Of a stretch of 64,000 nt of DNA, positions 24,184 to 34,202 are shown in pieces. The DNA lies in NCBI GenBank assembly GCA_022766365.1, contig JALENW010000033.1, positions 52,666 to 116,665 on the forward strand. The letters are read 5' to 3'. A program made the position numbers and the translations under genes. The notes beneath the pieces are model-generated. The model ran no database searches and had not been told where the DNA came from. It saw only the letters and a list, made by a program, of their open reading frames with translations. Position 1 is the first letter of the stretch. The number at the start of each line of letters is the position of its first letter. The stretch is from Clostridiales bacterium. Lineage in GTDB: Bacteria; Bacillota; Clostridia; Peptostreptococcales; Anaerovoracaceae.

Positions 24184-27150
24184 TCAATCACCGCTGCCTT
24201 CAGGGTTCGACGGTTGCTCAGGTTTATCATGGTCATCAACTTCCGGTTTTTCTTCATTTTGCTCAGGAGCAGCCGTTCCAGGTGCCAATGGGTACTTCTT
24301 TGTATCTTTATTATGGATAGGGCAGTATGTCTTTGGAATCTTGTCCTCAGTACCTTTTTCAAAAGTAGTTCTAACAATATGGGTACACCAAGGTGTGGCA
24401 AGCATTCCTGAGTCTTTGCAAATGTTAACAACTATAGATTCCTTCTTATCAAATTCGCTTTTGATCTTATCTTTAGATGACAGTCCTGTTTCAGTACCCT
24501 TAACAAAATAGTTATCACCAATGCTTATAACGTCTGACGGTTGAGAAGGGAAACTGCCATTGTAGGCTTTCTGAATCTGTCTCATAATCTGTCCCCACAA
24601 GACGGAGGCAGCGCGGCTACTTTGTGACAGGGATACTGCCACATCGTTTCCAATCCATAGGGCCGCGGCATATGAAGGAGTAATACCGGCACACCATATA
24701 TCCATGTCATCATTTGTCGTACCTGTTTTAGCCCCCACAGGAACTCCGGGAAGAGCAGCAGGCCCGCCAAAACCACTGGTTACAGAGTACTGGAGAATTT
24801 TGTTCATAATAAAGGCTACATCTTCTCCAAGAACTCTGCTCCCTGCATCGCTCTTGTTCTCCAAAATAACTTTTCCTTTGCGATCCTTTACCTGGGAATA
24901 CGCATGTGTTTTGTGAACAAGACCACCGTTTGCAAAAGCTGAATAAGCATTTGTCAGTTCTAGAGGAGAAATCCCCTTAGCCATTCCGCCAAGAGCTATT
25001 GCAGATGGGTTATTATCATTTATTTCGCCATCTTTAACTATCGTGGTTATTCCGAACTTTTCCAGCATTTGCATACAGTAATCTCCGCCAACCTGGAAAT
25101 AAGTTTTGACAGATGTTGTGTTTCTGGAGAGAGCCAGTGCCGTCTTTAAATCGATAGGCCCCATATAACTTTTATCAAAGTTTTTAGGCCAATCTTTTCC
25201 GTCGATTCTGGTAGGTTCATCAATAATTACCGAACCGGAAGTCAAATAATCCCCCCAGTATTTTGAGCCTTGCTTGTCAATTGAAAGGTCTCTGAAATTG
25301 TGTTTCCGGCCTGATTTTGCTTCGTCGGCACTCTGCTGCAGTGCGGGTGCATAAACCCCAATAGGTTTAATTGCAGAGCCGGGTTGCCTAGGAGATGAAG
25401 CTCTGTTGAAAAGGTCTCTTCCTTCAGTGTTTCTACCACCTACCATGGCTTTGACAGCACCCGTGTTAACATCTACTATTGTCATGGCTGCTTGTGGCTG
25501 GACCACCTGTTGATTTAAGGTATAGGCATTTGCACTGATGGAAATCGTGCCATCATCATTTTTATTAAACCAGTTTTTGCTTTCACGAACAAATTTAGCT
25601 GAAATTGTTGTGTTTCCATCTTTATCTTTTTTCTTTTCCCCTTGAGGAATATTGACAAAACCCCCGGAGATCACATAGAGTTCTCCGCCGGAATTTATAA
25701 ACATACTTTTAAACTCAACACTTATGTCAGCTTTCCCATTGACACTGGTGTCATAGAAGTTAAGCTTCTTGCCGGCAGCGAGGGTGATAGAACCGTCATC
25801 ATTTTCCCAAGCTTCGTCAGAATTCAGTATATAATTACCTGCTTTATCAAAGTAATTTGAATAGTTATAAAGCGCCACATTACCATTCTTATCTATGAAA
25901 TTTCCTTCTGCGTTACGGCTCATATCGATAGGAGAAGGGAAATTATTGTTGTTGGAGAACTCAGTTTCAATTACGCTCTGAGCCTGACTATCCAATGTCG
26001 AATAGATCTTGAGACCGCCATCGTAAATTTTTTCCCTTGCCTGAGATTTGGATAAATTGTATTTTTTTGCAAAATCATTTACCACTTCTTCAATAACATA
26101 ATCGTTAAAATAAGCAGATTTCGAGGATGTAAGAGAAAAATTAGGGTTGATTACATCCTTTAGAGGAACTTTGACTGCTTCTTCATATTCTTTCTGTGAA
26201 ATTTTATTCTGTTCTCTCATGAGTTTAAGACATAGGTGGACACGGTCTAAACCTGCATCATTTAATATATAGGCACCACTTGTTGTCTTGTGTAAAATAT
26301 GGTCATCATCATAAGTCTGGGCATCGCTTAGGTTTACAAATCGAACATAGGCATACTCCGTAGGAGCTTTTGGTAAAGCTGCCAAAGCTGCGGATTCAAC
26401 AAGATTAAGCTCAGACACTCCCTTAGAGAAGTATGCTTGTGAAGCGGCTTCAACACCGTTTGAGTTATTACCGAGATATATGGTATTCAGATATGCCTCA
26501 AGAATTTGCTTCTTTGACATGTTTTTCTCTATGATTACAGTGTAATATGCTTCGATAATCTTTCTTTTGATACTTCTTTCGGACTTTGATTCCTTAAGGA
26601 AAATGTTCCTGGCCAGCTGCTGTGTAATAGTGGAGGTCCCACTGACTCTGCCTGAGGACAGTGAGTCTTTGATGGCTCCCAAAATTCTGACATAATTAAA
26701 TCCGTGATGTTTCCAGAAAGTTTTGTCTTCAATTGATATGAATGCGTCTTTCAGATTCTTAGGAAGATCCTTGTAATTGATATTGGTTCTGTTCTCTGTA
26801 GCATAAATCGAATCTATTTTGTTGCCCTGATCATCATATATTACAGAGCTTTCCGATAAGATACTGTATAAGTTATCAGTATTGATCTTTTCAGCACCGT
26901 GTACCACATATGCGATATATGCAAATGCGATTATGACGGTAATAAGGATGAAAGCTAATACAATTAATAGAATCTTTTTCCACAGCTTCATTTTTTTTGA
27001 ATCCGGCTTTTTCTTATCCTCAGCAACGTAATCATTGTCATGTGATTTTCCGGATTTTGCAGACTCTCTCTTTCGAGCCTGACTATTATCATTTTTAACT
27101 TCTGAGCTTTTCAAAATTTTTCCCTCAGTTTTAACGTCGATTTTACTCAT
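24184..27150 (-). CDS. Class A penicillin-binding protein (PBP1A-type)
   Basis: A bifunctional peptidoglycan synthase. A Lys-rich cytoplasmic tail and one transmembrane helix (about 57-80) precede a GT51 transglycosylase (EDKTFWKHHGFN, GTSTITQQLARN) and a transpeptidase with SAIK (SxxK), SRN and KTGTTNDD. Between them lies an insert with charged repeats. The C-terminus is Pro/Glu-rich. 988 residues is long but within the Gram-positive range. ATG with aggaaac upstream. Confidence 0.93.
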   Translation of the reverse strand: MSKIDVKTEGKILKSSEVKNDNSQARKRESAKSGKSHDNDYVAEDKKKPDSKKMKLWKKILLIVLAFILITVIIAFAYIAYVVHGAEKINTDNLYSILSESSVIYDDQGNKIDSIYATENRTNINYKDLPKNLKDAFISIEDKTFWKHHGFNYVRILGAIKDSLSSGRVSGTSTITQQLARNIFLKESKSERSIKRKIIEAYYTVIIEKNMSKKQILEAYLNTIYLGNNSNGVEAASQAYFSKGVSELNLVESAALAALPKAPTEYAYVRFVNLSDAQTYDDDHILHKTTSGAYILNDAGLDRVHLCLKLMREQNKISQKEYEEAVKVPLKDVINPNFSLTSSKSAYFNDYVIEEVVNDFAKKYNLSKSQAREKIYDGGLKIYSTLDSQAQSVIETEFSNNNNFPSPIDMSRNAEGNFIDKNGNVALYNYSNYFDKAGNYILNSDEAWENDDGSITLAAGKKLNFYDTSVNGKADISVEFKSMFINSGGELYVISGGFVNIPQGEKKKDKDGNTTISAKFVRESKNWFNKNDDGTISISANAYTLNQQVVQPQAAMTIVDVNTGAVKAMVGGRNTEGRDLFNRASSPRQPGSAIKPIGVYAPALQQSADEAKSGRKHNFRDLSIDKQGSKYWGDYLTSGSVIIDEPTRIDGKDWPKNFDKSYMGPIDLKTALALSRNTTSVKTYFQVGGDYCMQMLEKFGITTIVKDGEINDNNPSAIALGGMAKGISPLELTNAYSAFANGGLVHKTHAYSQVKDRKGKVILENKSDAGSRVLGEDVAFIMNKILQYSVTSGFGGPAALPGVPVGAKTGTTNDDMDIWCAGITPSYAAALWIGNDVAVSLSQSSRAASVLWGQIMRQIQKAYNGSFPSQPSDVISIGDNYFVKGTETGLSSKDKIKSEFDKKESIVVNICKDSGMLATPWCTHIVRTTFEKGTEDKIPKTYCPIHNKDTKKYPLAPGTAAPEQNEEKPEVDDHDKPEQPSNPEGSGD

Positions 27151-27185
27151 AATTGTTTCCTTTTTCTAAAAGCAATTTACAGGTC

Positions 27186-27214
27186 ATTATAACATAAAAA
27201 CCAGGTATGGACAA
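27186..27214 (-). promoter_or_regulatory. Promoter of the PBP gene
   Basis: On the minus strand TTGTCC (27209-27214) and a perfect TATAAT (27186-27191) are spaced 17 bases apart, about 40 bases before the PBP start codon. The comEC gene diverges from the same gap. Confidence 0.5.
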
Positions 27215-27270
27215 GAATATGGGAATGAGATAAAATACACTAAAGAGTTAAGTGCAATACTGATATTTTC

Positions 27271-29649
27271 ATGAGAAGACCACTGTTTTTCGTATCACTT
27301 ATGCAGGCTGCTATAGGTATACTTTTTCTGGAGTTCGGTATACAGAGGGCAATTGCACTTTTAATTTTCATATCTTCAATTCCGATAACCATCTTTTCTG
27401 TTTCAAAGAGACACATATCGAAAGCAACCCCTGAGATTTATTCAGAAATATTCAAAATATTTATAGTTTTTATCATGGCTGTCGGCTTGCTTTGCAACGG
27501 CTATTTTGTGATGGAAAAGAACATAAAAGCTGTGGAAAAATTCATGGAGAGATACAATGGTGAGGAAGTAGAACTGGAGTGCATTGTAATATACGCAGAT
27601 AAGACAGATAACGGAAAAATGAAGGTTGTTGCCTATCCATTCATCGGAAACAGTTATAACGGGAAAATATTGCTGAACTGTTACTCGCTGAAAAATGAGA
27701 AAAGTGAAATGGGGAATATAGTGCCGGGTGATCACATAATCGTCAGAGGAAAATTTCAAGTTCCAAGATCAGCTTCAAATCCCAGATGCTTTGATTATCG
27801 CAATTACCTGATGGGAGAAAAGATTTTTCTTACAGGCACCTGTGTTAACCTTGAACGTACGTTTAAAGAATGCGGCTTGGTCTGGAAGATGAGAAGATTT
27901 ACAGAGGATATACGAAGGAACTTTTTTAAAGGCGCCTTTTCTTCAGATCCTGAGGTCGGTGGAGTGATAAGAGGAATAGTTCTCGGTGATAAGGCAGCTT
28001 TAAACGAAGACATATATGATCGGTTCAGACTTTACGGTACGGCACATATTCTGGCTGTTTCCGGGCTTCACATAGGGATTCTTGTAACGGTGTACAGGAG
28101 AATATACCGCAGTTATCCGAACCGAATTTTAATCTGCATTCTTCTGGTCGCTCTGTTTTTTTATGGGCAGATTACAAGATGGAGCCCATCTGTCTTTAGA
28201 GCCGTCTCAATGTCGTTGATATACGTGGGATCACAGTTTTTGAAAAGAGATTTTGATTTGCTCACCGCTCTGGGGATAAGTGGGATAATATCAGTCGGTT
28301 TGAATCCGGGAATATTGCTTTCACTCAGTTTTAAGATGTCATACCTGGCAATTCTGGGAATTGGCATCGTAGGGAGGAGAATAGCCGCCCGGATTGAGAT
28401 ATATTTTCAGAGGAGACTGGCATATATTTGCGGTGAGGAGCCAATCAGGAAGTTGTCAAGTTGGGCCGGTATGTATTTTGGAGTTCAAATAGTTATGACC
28501 CCGTTTATATTGCATGAATTTAACTATTTGACCCCATTTGGAATATTCCTGAACCTGCCCATCGGAATTCTTGCAGGTATTATTGTATCCGTGGGAATTT
28601 TGTTAATGGGCTTGACAGCCTTTGAAATCCAAAATTTCATTCCACAATTTGTAAAACTTATCGAAACAGAACTTTATTATTTGGGAAAAATATTGATTAA
28701 TATTCATGAGTTTAACATTGATAAGCTTTTGAGTAGGAATATAAATATGTGGCTCCAAATGATTTCACCAGGTTTGACATTTATAGTAATGGCCATTTTA
28801 CTAATTCTGCTGGTTTTTTCCGAGAGTTTTTATATCATGTTATCCAGAAAAAGATTACTGAATATCTGTGCAAGCTTGTGTGTCATCGTTATACTCGGTG
28901 GAATAAGCTATTTTGCTGATAAGTCGGATTTTGACCATGCGTCAATAGTAATGGTGGATGTTGGACAGGGAGATTGTATGCATATCAGAAGTCGTAATGG
29001 AGATAACATGGTTTTTGATGGAGGAGGTTCTAAGGATAAAAACATTGGGAAACTAATACTTCTTCCGTATTTTCTTAGAAACAGAGTTGCAAGACTGGAC
29101 ATGGCGTGTGTAACTCACAGAGATACAGACCATGCCAAGGGGCTTTATGATTTACGGAAACTTTACAAAATATCTCGTTTCGTAGATGGTGCTTATGCGG
29201 GTAATTTGGCAACCGGTAATGGGACATCGGTAGATGTAGTGTGGCCGTTTGATGATTCGAAAGGGGTGGCAGGAGATAATAATGAGTTATCTTCGGTGTA
29301 TCGTATAGATGTGGACGGGATTTCGGTTCTGGTAACCGGAGATATTGGAGAGGACACAGAAAGGGAGATAGTCAATAAATATAAAAACAGCGATATTTTA
29401 AAGGCGGATGTCCTGAAAGTTGCGCATCATGGGAGCAGGTATAGCACTACTGATGATTTCCTCAAGGCTGTAGATCCAAAAGTTGCAGTTATAGGTGTAG
29501 GTAAAAATAATTACGGACATCCGGCCGGGTCTGTCATTGATAAACTGGAAAAAAATGATATAATGACATATAGAACAGATTTAGATGGTGCAATTGGAAT
29601 TTGGAAAGAAAACGGCAGTCTGAAAGTATGTACAATGCTAAGAAAGTAA
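27271..29649 (+). CDS. comEC: ComEC/Rec2 DNA-uptake channel
   Basis: Membrane channel for single-stranded DNA in natural transformation. 792 residues: N-terminal hydrophobic segments and an OB-like domain (about 80-170), the Competence domain (ILAVSGLHIGIL and following helices, about 230-510), and a C-terminal metallo-beta-lactamase-like domain (VDVGQGDCM, THRDTDHAKGL, VTGDIG, HHGSR) thought to degrade the non-imported strand. Start is ATG without a strong ribosome site. Frame intact, so the gene may be functional. holA overlaps its end. Confidence 0.93.
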   Translation: MRRPLFFVSLMQAAIGILFLEFGIQRAIALLIFISSIPITIFSVSKRHISKATPEIYSEIFKIFIVFIMAVGLLCNGYFVMEKNIKAVEKFMERYNGEEVELECIVIYADKTDNGKMKVVAYPFIGNSYNGKILLNCYSLKNEKSEMGNIVPGDHIIVRGKFQVPRSASNPRCFDYRNYLMGEKIFLTGTCVNLERTFKECGLVWKMRRFTEDIRRNFFKGAFSSDPEVGGVIRGIVLGDKAALNEDIYDRFRLYGTAHILAVSGLHIGILVTVYRRIYRSYPNRILICILLVALFFYGQITRWSPSVFRAVSMSLIYVGSQFLKRDFDLLTALGISGIISVGLNPGILLSLSFKMSYLAILGIGIVGRRIAARIEIYFQRRLAYICGEEPIRKLSSWAGMYFGVQIVMTPFILHEFNYLTPFGIFLNLPIGILAGIIVSVGILLMGLTAFEIQNFIPQFVKLIETELYYLGKILINIHEFNIDKLLSRNINMWLQMISPGLTFIVMAILLILLVFSESFYIMLSRKRLLNICASLCVIVILGGISYFADKSDFDHASIVMVDVGQGDCMHIRSRNGDNMVFDGGGSKDKNIGKLILLPYFLRNRVARLDMACVTHRDTDHAKGLYDLRKLYKISRFVDGAYAGNLATGNGTSVDVVWPFDDSKGVAGDNNELSSVYRIDVDGISVLVTGDIGEDTEREIVNKYKNSDILKADVLKVAHHGSRYSTTDDFLKAVDPKVAVIGVGKNNYGHPAGSVIDKLEKNDIMTYRTDLDGAIGIWKENGSLKVCTMLRK

Positions 29650-30665
29650 GTGTTTATAACAAGTTTATTAATGATGAAAAGAGTGGTTATAACAACCTGC
29701 TTATATTTGGGGGCAAGGAGCCATATCTGTCAAGATGGGCTACAAACAGAATCATTTCTCGAAATGTGAATCCTCTAACCAAGATGATGGATTTAACAGA
29801 AATGGACGAGATGACTTTTTCTTTTAAGGAACTTGAGCAGTCCATGGAAAGTAGAGCTCTCACAGGTGGGAGAAGAGTTACAGTCGTCAGACTTGAAGAT
29901 GCGTCTTTCCTTAAACCTGAGGAGGACAGAATTGTAAAGCTTTTGCAATCATGTGACGATAGAATCGATGATAACATTCTTGTATTCCACGTGGTTTCGG
30001 AGGTTTTCCCTTCTATACCGGCTAAAATTAAGAAATTATTTACCACTTATGAGTTTGGTAAACTCAATAGAGGAGAACTCTATAAATTTATTCATAATCA
30101 GCTTAAATACAGAAGAGCGAACTTCGATGATTCATCAATATATCATCTTATAGATGTTTCCGGATATCTGATGAAGGATAGCGACTATGATCTATTTAAG
30201 CTTACAGGCGATATAGATAAGATAGTTTCTCTGACGAATGAGGATAACAGTATTTCACTTCGTGAAGCCATAGAGGAAGTTGTACTGGGCTACAGGGAGG
30301 CTTATGTTTTTTCTTTGGTAGATGTTGTATTTGCCAAGGATAAGGGGCGGGCAATCGTGATTCTCAACAATATATTTTCTTCAGATAAGGAAGAGGGATC
30401 AAGAATCACCGGACTGCTGATATCCAGCGTTGAGTTGGCACTTTCCATTTACCAGCTGAAGAGGGAGGGTGTCAGCGCTTCTGAAGCATCTAAGATTTTG
30501 GGCATCAACAAATTCAGAAGCGAGATGCTTTTAAAAAATACAGTACGGATGAAGGAGAAAGACATTAAAGAATTGTTGCTGAATACATATACGATCGATC
30601 AGAATTTAAAAAAGGGAACTTTTGACGAGAGAACATCCCTTGAATACTTTGTTGCAAATTTATGA
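29628..30665 (+). CDS. holA: DNA polymerase III delta subunit HolA
   Basis: Clamp-loader subunit that opens the beta clamp. The N-terminal LLIFGGKEPYL and C-terminal helical region (DQNLKKGTFDERTSLEYFV) match HolA, which commonly follows comEC. I prefer ATG 29628 (345 residues), which overlaps the comEC 3' end; the frame is open back to TTG 29601. Divergent but of family length. Confidence 0.88.
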   Translation: MYNAKKVSVYNKFINDEKSGYNNLLIFGGKEPYLSRWATNRIISRNVNPLTKMMDLTEMDEMTFSFKELEQSMESRALTGGRRVTVVRLEDASFLKPEEDRIVKLLQSCDDRIDDNILVFHVVSEVFPSIPAKIKKLFTTYEFGKLNRGELYKFIHNQLKYRRANFDDSSIYHLIDVSGYLMKDSDYDLFKLTGDIDKIVSLTNEDNSISLREAIEEVVLGYREAYVFSLVDVVFAKDKGRAIVILNNIFSSDKEEGSRITGLLISSVELALSIYQLKREGVSASEASKILGINKFRSEMLLKNTVRMKEKDIKELLLNTYTIDQNLKKGTFDERTSLEYFVANL

Positions 30666-30710
30666 CAGAATGAAGATTTAGCGTGACGAAAGGTTAGGTA
30701 AAGCTACGAA

Positions 30711-31619
30711 ATGAAGAAAAGAAGAATCGCAGAACTCGGACTTATTCTTGTGACTCTTGGATGGGGGGTTTCCTACTATTTGATGGATATATCACTAACA
30801 GAAATGGGACCCTTTACACTTAACGGCTACCGATTTTTGATAGCGTTTTTTGTTGCAGGAATTTTTTCTTTCAGTTATATCAAAGACGTAAATAGAGAAA
30901 CTCTTAAGTACAGCTTTTATCTTGGAACGCTGCTGCTCTTTGTTTACAGCGGAGCAACATTCGGTGTGAAGTATACAACCCTGTCAAACGCCGGCTTTTT
31001 GTGTGCTTTAGCTGTTGTAATCACCCCTTTTGTGGAGACTGTATTCATGAGGAAACCTCTGCCTGCTAAAGTGCAAATTTCAGCAACAGCTTGTCTTATC
31101 GGAATAATGCTCATGACACTTAAGGATAATTTTGCGATAAACATGGAGAATCTTCCGGGAGATCTTTTATGTATTATGTGTGCAGTTTCATACTCTTTTC
31201 ATATATTAGTGACTCAGAAGGCAGTGCAGCAGGATGATGTAAATCCATATCAGTTAGGGGTTTTTCAGCTATTATTCTGTGGAGTATATTGTATGGCTAT
31301 GGGCTTTATAGCAGAAACTCCGGCTATACCAAGCAATATGAAGGTCGGTGGATCTGTTTTGTTCCTTGCTGTTTTCTGCACCGGTGTTGCGTTTATTGTT
31401 CAGGCAGTAGCGCAGAAGTACACAGAGGCTAGCCGGGTGGGAATAATATTTTCATTGGAGCCTGTGTTTGCAGGAATTGTAGCGTATATTTTTGCCGGCG
31501 AGAGGCTAAGTATCAAGGGATATGTAGGAGTTATGATCATGCTTTCGGCTATTTTGTTTCTGGAGAGTAATTTTAGCTTTCTGAAACTTAGGAAAACTGA
31601 TAATAATACAGGTGAATAG
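30711..31619 (+). CDS. EamA/DMT-family transporter
   Basis: 302 residues forming about ten transmembrane helices as two EamA repeats (GWGVSYYLMD..., then LLCIMCAVSYSFHILVTQKAV...). SLEPVFAGIVAYIFAGE is typical of RhaT/EamA exporters. Substrate unknown; amino acid or metabolite export is usual for the family. No operon partner other than holA upstream. Confidence 0.88.
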   Translation: MKKRRIAELGLILVTLGWGVSYYLMDISLTEMGPFTLNGYRFLIAFFVAGIFSFSYIKDVNRETLKYSFYLGTLLLFVYSGATFGVKYTTLSNAGFLCALAVVITPFVETVFMRKPLPAKVQISATACLIGIMLMTLKDNFAINMENLPGDLLCIMCAVSYSFHILVTQKAVQQDDVNPYQLGVFQLLFCGVYCMAMGFIAETPAIPSNMKVGGSVLFLAVFCTGVAFIVQAVAQKYTEASRVGIIFSLEPVFAGIVAYIFAGERLSIKGYVGVMIMLSAILFLESNFSFLKLRKTDNNTGE

Positions 31620-31835
31620 CGTGAGAAAATGAAAAGTATATATATGAATTACAATTGCAGAGGCGAAATCTCATTCAAGAAGAAAGGTGTGACTTGGCCG
31701 CAAGACTGAGTGATTCAGCAGGTCCATGTTAAACGCCTTAGCTAAGTTATTTGAGAAGTTTATATTTATTACAGGATAAACACCAATAATTTTAGAATCA
31801 AAATGAATAATCCAATAATAAAATGCATTATTCCA

Positions 31836-31864
31836 TTGATTTATCTTCGGACAAACTCTATAAT
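31836..31864 (+). promoter_or_regulatory. Promoter of the NuoE/NuoF/fusion operon
   Basis: TTGATT (31836-31841) and TATAAT (31859-31864) are spaced 17 bases apart and lie 55 bases before the first start codon. The rest of the 31620-31918 gap holds no convincing gene; a 26-codon frame at 31629-31709 is too short to call. Confidence 0.65.
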
Positions 31865-31918
31865 TACTTTATAGATAAAATATTGTCAAACTTAATTTTC
31901 TGATAGGAGGACGGTGTA

Positions 31919-32428
31919 ATGAGCAAAAATTGTTGCTGTGGAAACAGCAAGAAGGACCAGTTCCCTGAACTGGCACCAACCATGGAAAAATATGCTAATA
32001 CTCCCGGTAGTCTGATTACCATTTTGCAGAAGGCCCAAGAGATATACGGCTATCTGTCTATTGATGTTATCAATTACATTTCTGACTGCACGGGTATTAA
32101 ACCTGCTAAGATTTATGGGGTAGCTACTTTCTACGCTCAGTTCAGATTGCAGCCGATAGGTAAAAATTTGATAATGCTATGTCAAGGTACAGCATGCCAT
32201 GTAAACGGTTCGGAGATGATAGAAGAATCAGTCTGTGAACACCTTGAAATTCACGACGGAGAGACTACTCCCGACGGAATCTTCACACTGAATAACGTTG
32301 CATGTCTGGGTTGTTGTTCCCTTGCACCTGTAATGATGGTAAGGAGCAGTGAAGGAGACGAAACCTATGGTAATTTGACTAAGGATAAAGTTAAGAAGAT
32401 CTTAGATGAGATTAGAGCTAGAGGTTAG
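31919..32428 (+). CDS. NuoE-like thioredoxin-fold [2Fe-2S] subunit
   Basis: 169 residues of the 24-kDa complex I/HydC type. Helical N-terminus (ILQKAQEIYGYLSIDVINYI), then CQGTACHVNG and NVACLGCC supply the four cysteines of a [2Fe-2S] centre. In bifurcating hydrogenases and formate dehydrogenases this subunit passes electrons near the NuoF-like subunit. An extra Cys-rich N-terminus (CCCGNS) is present. ATG with taggagg. First of three tightly spaced genes (11-bp gaps). Confidence 0.93.
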   Translation: MSKNCCCGNSKKDQFPELAPTMEKYANTPGSLITILQKAQEIYGYLSIDVINYISDCTGIKPAKIYGVATFYAQFRLQPIGKNLIMLCQGTACHVNGSEMIEESVCEHLEIHDGETTPDGIFTLNNVACLGCCSLAPVMMVRSSEGDETYGNLTKDKVKKILDEIRARG

Positions 32429-32439
32429 GAGGATACCAT

Positions 32440-34191
32440 ATGAAAGTTGTTATAGGGCAAGGAAGCTGTGGTATTGCCACCGGAGCTAAGAAAACTGAAG
32501 CTGAATTCAGAAAGCAACTTGCTAATCATGATGTTGATGCTCAACTGGATTTCACAGGCTGTGTAGGTACGTGTTATCTTGAACCTATAGTAGATGTGTA
32601 TGAAGACAACGGCAAGGATTTCACGCGCTACATAATGGTTCAGCCGGAAAAGGTTGAAAAGATTGTTGAAGAACATCTGAAAGGCGGCAAACCTGTAAAG
32701 GAATATGCAATATCCGATGAGGATAAGCAGTTCATAAGCAAACAGAAGAGAGTCGTTCTGAGAAACTGCGGGCTCATAAATCCGGAGAACATCGATGAAT
32801 ATTTGGCTGTGGGTGGCTATGAAGCAACCAAGAAGGTTGTAACCACAATGAGTCAGGAAGAAGTTATAGAAGAAATCAAAGCGTCAGGACTTAGAGGTCG
32901 TGGAGGGGCAGGATTTCCTACATGGTTTAAATGGAATGCTGCCAAGAGTAATCCGGGGACTGAAAAGTATATCGTATGTAATGCTGATGAAGGTGACCCG
33001 GGTGCGTTCATGGATAGATCTGTCTTAGAGGGTGATCCTCATGCAGTTATCGAAGGTATGATCATCGGAGGATATGCTATGGGAGCCTCCGAAGGAATCA
33101 TTTATTGTCGTGCAGAGTATCCGCTTGCGATCAAGAGGCTTGAGCTTGCCATGGAGCAGGCTCGTGAGAGAGGATATCTGGGAGATGATATTTTTGGGTC
33201 AGGCTTTCACTTTGATATGAGGATTAAAGCGGGAGCCGGAGCTTTTGTATGTGGTGAGGAGACGGCTCTCATTGCTTCTCTTGAGGGGGAGAGGGGAATG
33301 CCAAGGCTCAAGCCGCCATTTCCTGCACAGAAAGGTTATTGGCAAAAACCTACCAATATAAACAATGTAGAAACCTTTGCTAACGTTCCATGGATTATTG
33401 TAAATGGAGGTAAGGCCTTCGGATCAATGGGAACGGAAAAATCCAACGGGACTAAGGTATTTGCCCTAGCCGGTAAGATAAAGAAGGGCGGATTGGTGGA
33501 AGTCCCAATGGGACTACCGCTCAAAGACGTAATCTTCGGTATCGGTGGAGGAATTAAGAAAGATAAGAAATTTAAGGCAGTGCAGATGGGTGGTCCATCG
33601 GGAGGTTGCATACCGGATAAACTTATTGACACGCCTGTAACATATGAGGACATCAATAAGACAGGAGCAATAGTTGGTTCCGGAGGTATGATTGTCATGG
33701 ACGAGGATACCTGCATGGTTGATATGGCAAGATACTTCCTCGACTTCACCAGAAAGGAATCATGTGGTAAGTGTAACTACTGTCGCGTAGGAACCAAGAG
33801 AATGCTTGAAATCCTTGAGAGAATTACGCAAGGAAAGGGTAGGGATGGAGATATCGAACTTCTTGAAGAGTTGGCCGTAAAGATTAAAGACGGATCAATG
33901 TGCGGTCTTGGACAGACGGCTCCAAATCCTGTACTTACAACTCTCAAATACTTCAGGAACGAGTATGAAGATCATATTTACAATCATAAGTGCACAGCCG
34001 GTTCATGCAAGGCTTTGATTCACTTTATAATCAGAGATAACTGTACCGGATGTACGGCATGTGCAAGGAAATGTCCTGTTGGAGCAATTTCAGGAGAACT
34101 CAAGGGTCAGCACGTAATCGATCAGGAAAAATGTATAAAGTGTGGTAAGTGTGAAGAAACCTGCAGGTTTGATGCGATTTACAGAGAGTAG
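32440..34191 (+). CDS. NuoF-like NADH-binding flavoprotein with extra ferredoxin domains
   Basis: 583 residues in the HydB/HymB arrangement. An N-terminal thioredoxin-like [2Fe-2S] domain (CGIATG, CVGTC) is followed by the FMN/NADH core (GLRGRGGAGFPTW, CNADEGDPGAFMD, GAGAFVCGEETAL), the SLBB and [4Fe-4S] region (ESCGKCNYCRVGT, MCGLGQTAPNP) and two C-terminal [4Fe-4S] clusters (CTGCTACARKCP, CIKCGKCEETC). It should oxidise or reduce NAD(H) and feed the Fe-S relay. Confidence 0.95.
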   Translation: MKVVIGQGSCGIATGAKKTEAEFRKQLANHDVDAQLDFTGCVGTCYLEPIVDVYEDNGKDFTRYIMVQPEKVEKIVEEHLKGGKPVKEYAISDEDKQFISKQKRVVLRNCGLINPENIDEYLAVGGYEATKKVVTTMSQEEVIEEIKASGLRGRGGAGFPTWFKWNAAKSNPGTEKYIVCNADEGDPGAFMDRSVLEGDPHAVIEGMIIGGYAMGASEGIIYCRAEYPLAIKRLELAMEQARERGYLGDDIFGSGFHFDMRIKAGAGAFVCGEETALIASLEGERGMPRLKPPFPAQKGYWQKPTNINNVETFANVPWIIVNGGKAFGSMGTEKSNGTKVFALAGKIKKGGLVEVPMGLPLKDVIFGIGGGIKKDKKFKAVQMGGPSGGCIPDKLIDTPVTYEDINKTGAIVGSGGMIVMDEDTCMVDMARYFLDFTRKESCGKCNYCRVGTKRMLEILERITQGKGRDGDIELLEELAVKIKDGSMCGLGQTAPNPVLTTLKYFRNEYEDHIYNHKCTAGSCKALIHFIIRDNCTGCTACARKCPVGAISGELKGQHVIDQEKCIKCGKCEETCRFDAIYRE

Positions 34192-34202
34192 GAGGAAGTC
34201 AT

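Noticed and set aside
31629..31709. A 26-codon frame (MKSIYMNYN...) before the NuoE operon
   Set aside because: Very short, no good ribosome site, and it lies upstream of the mapped promoter.
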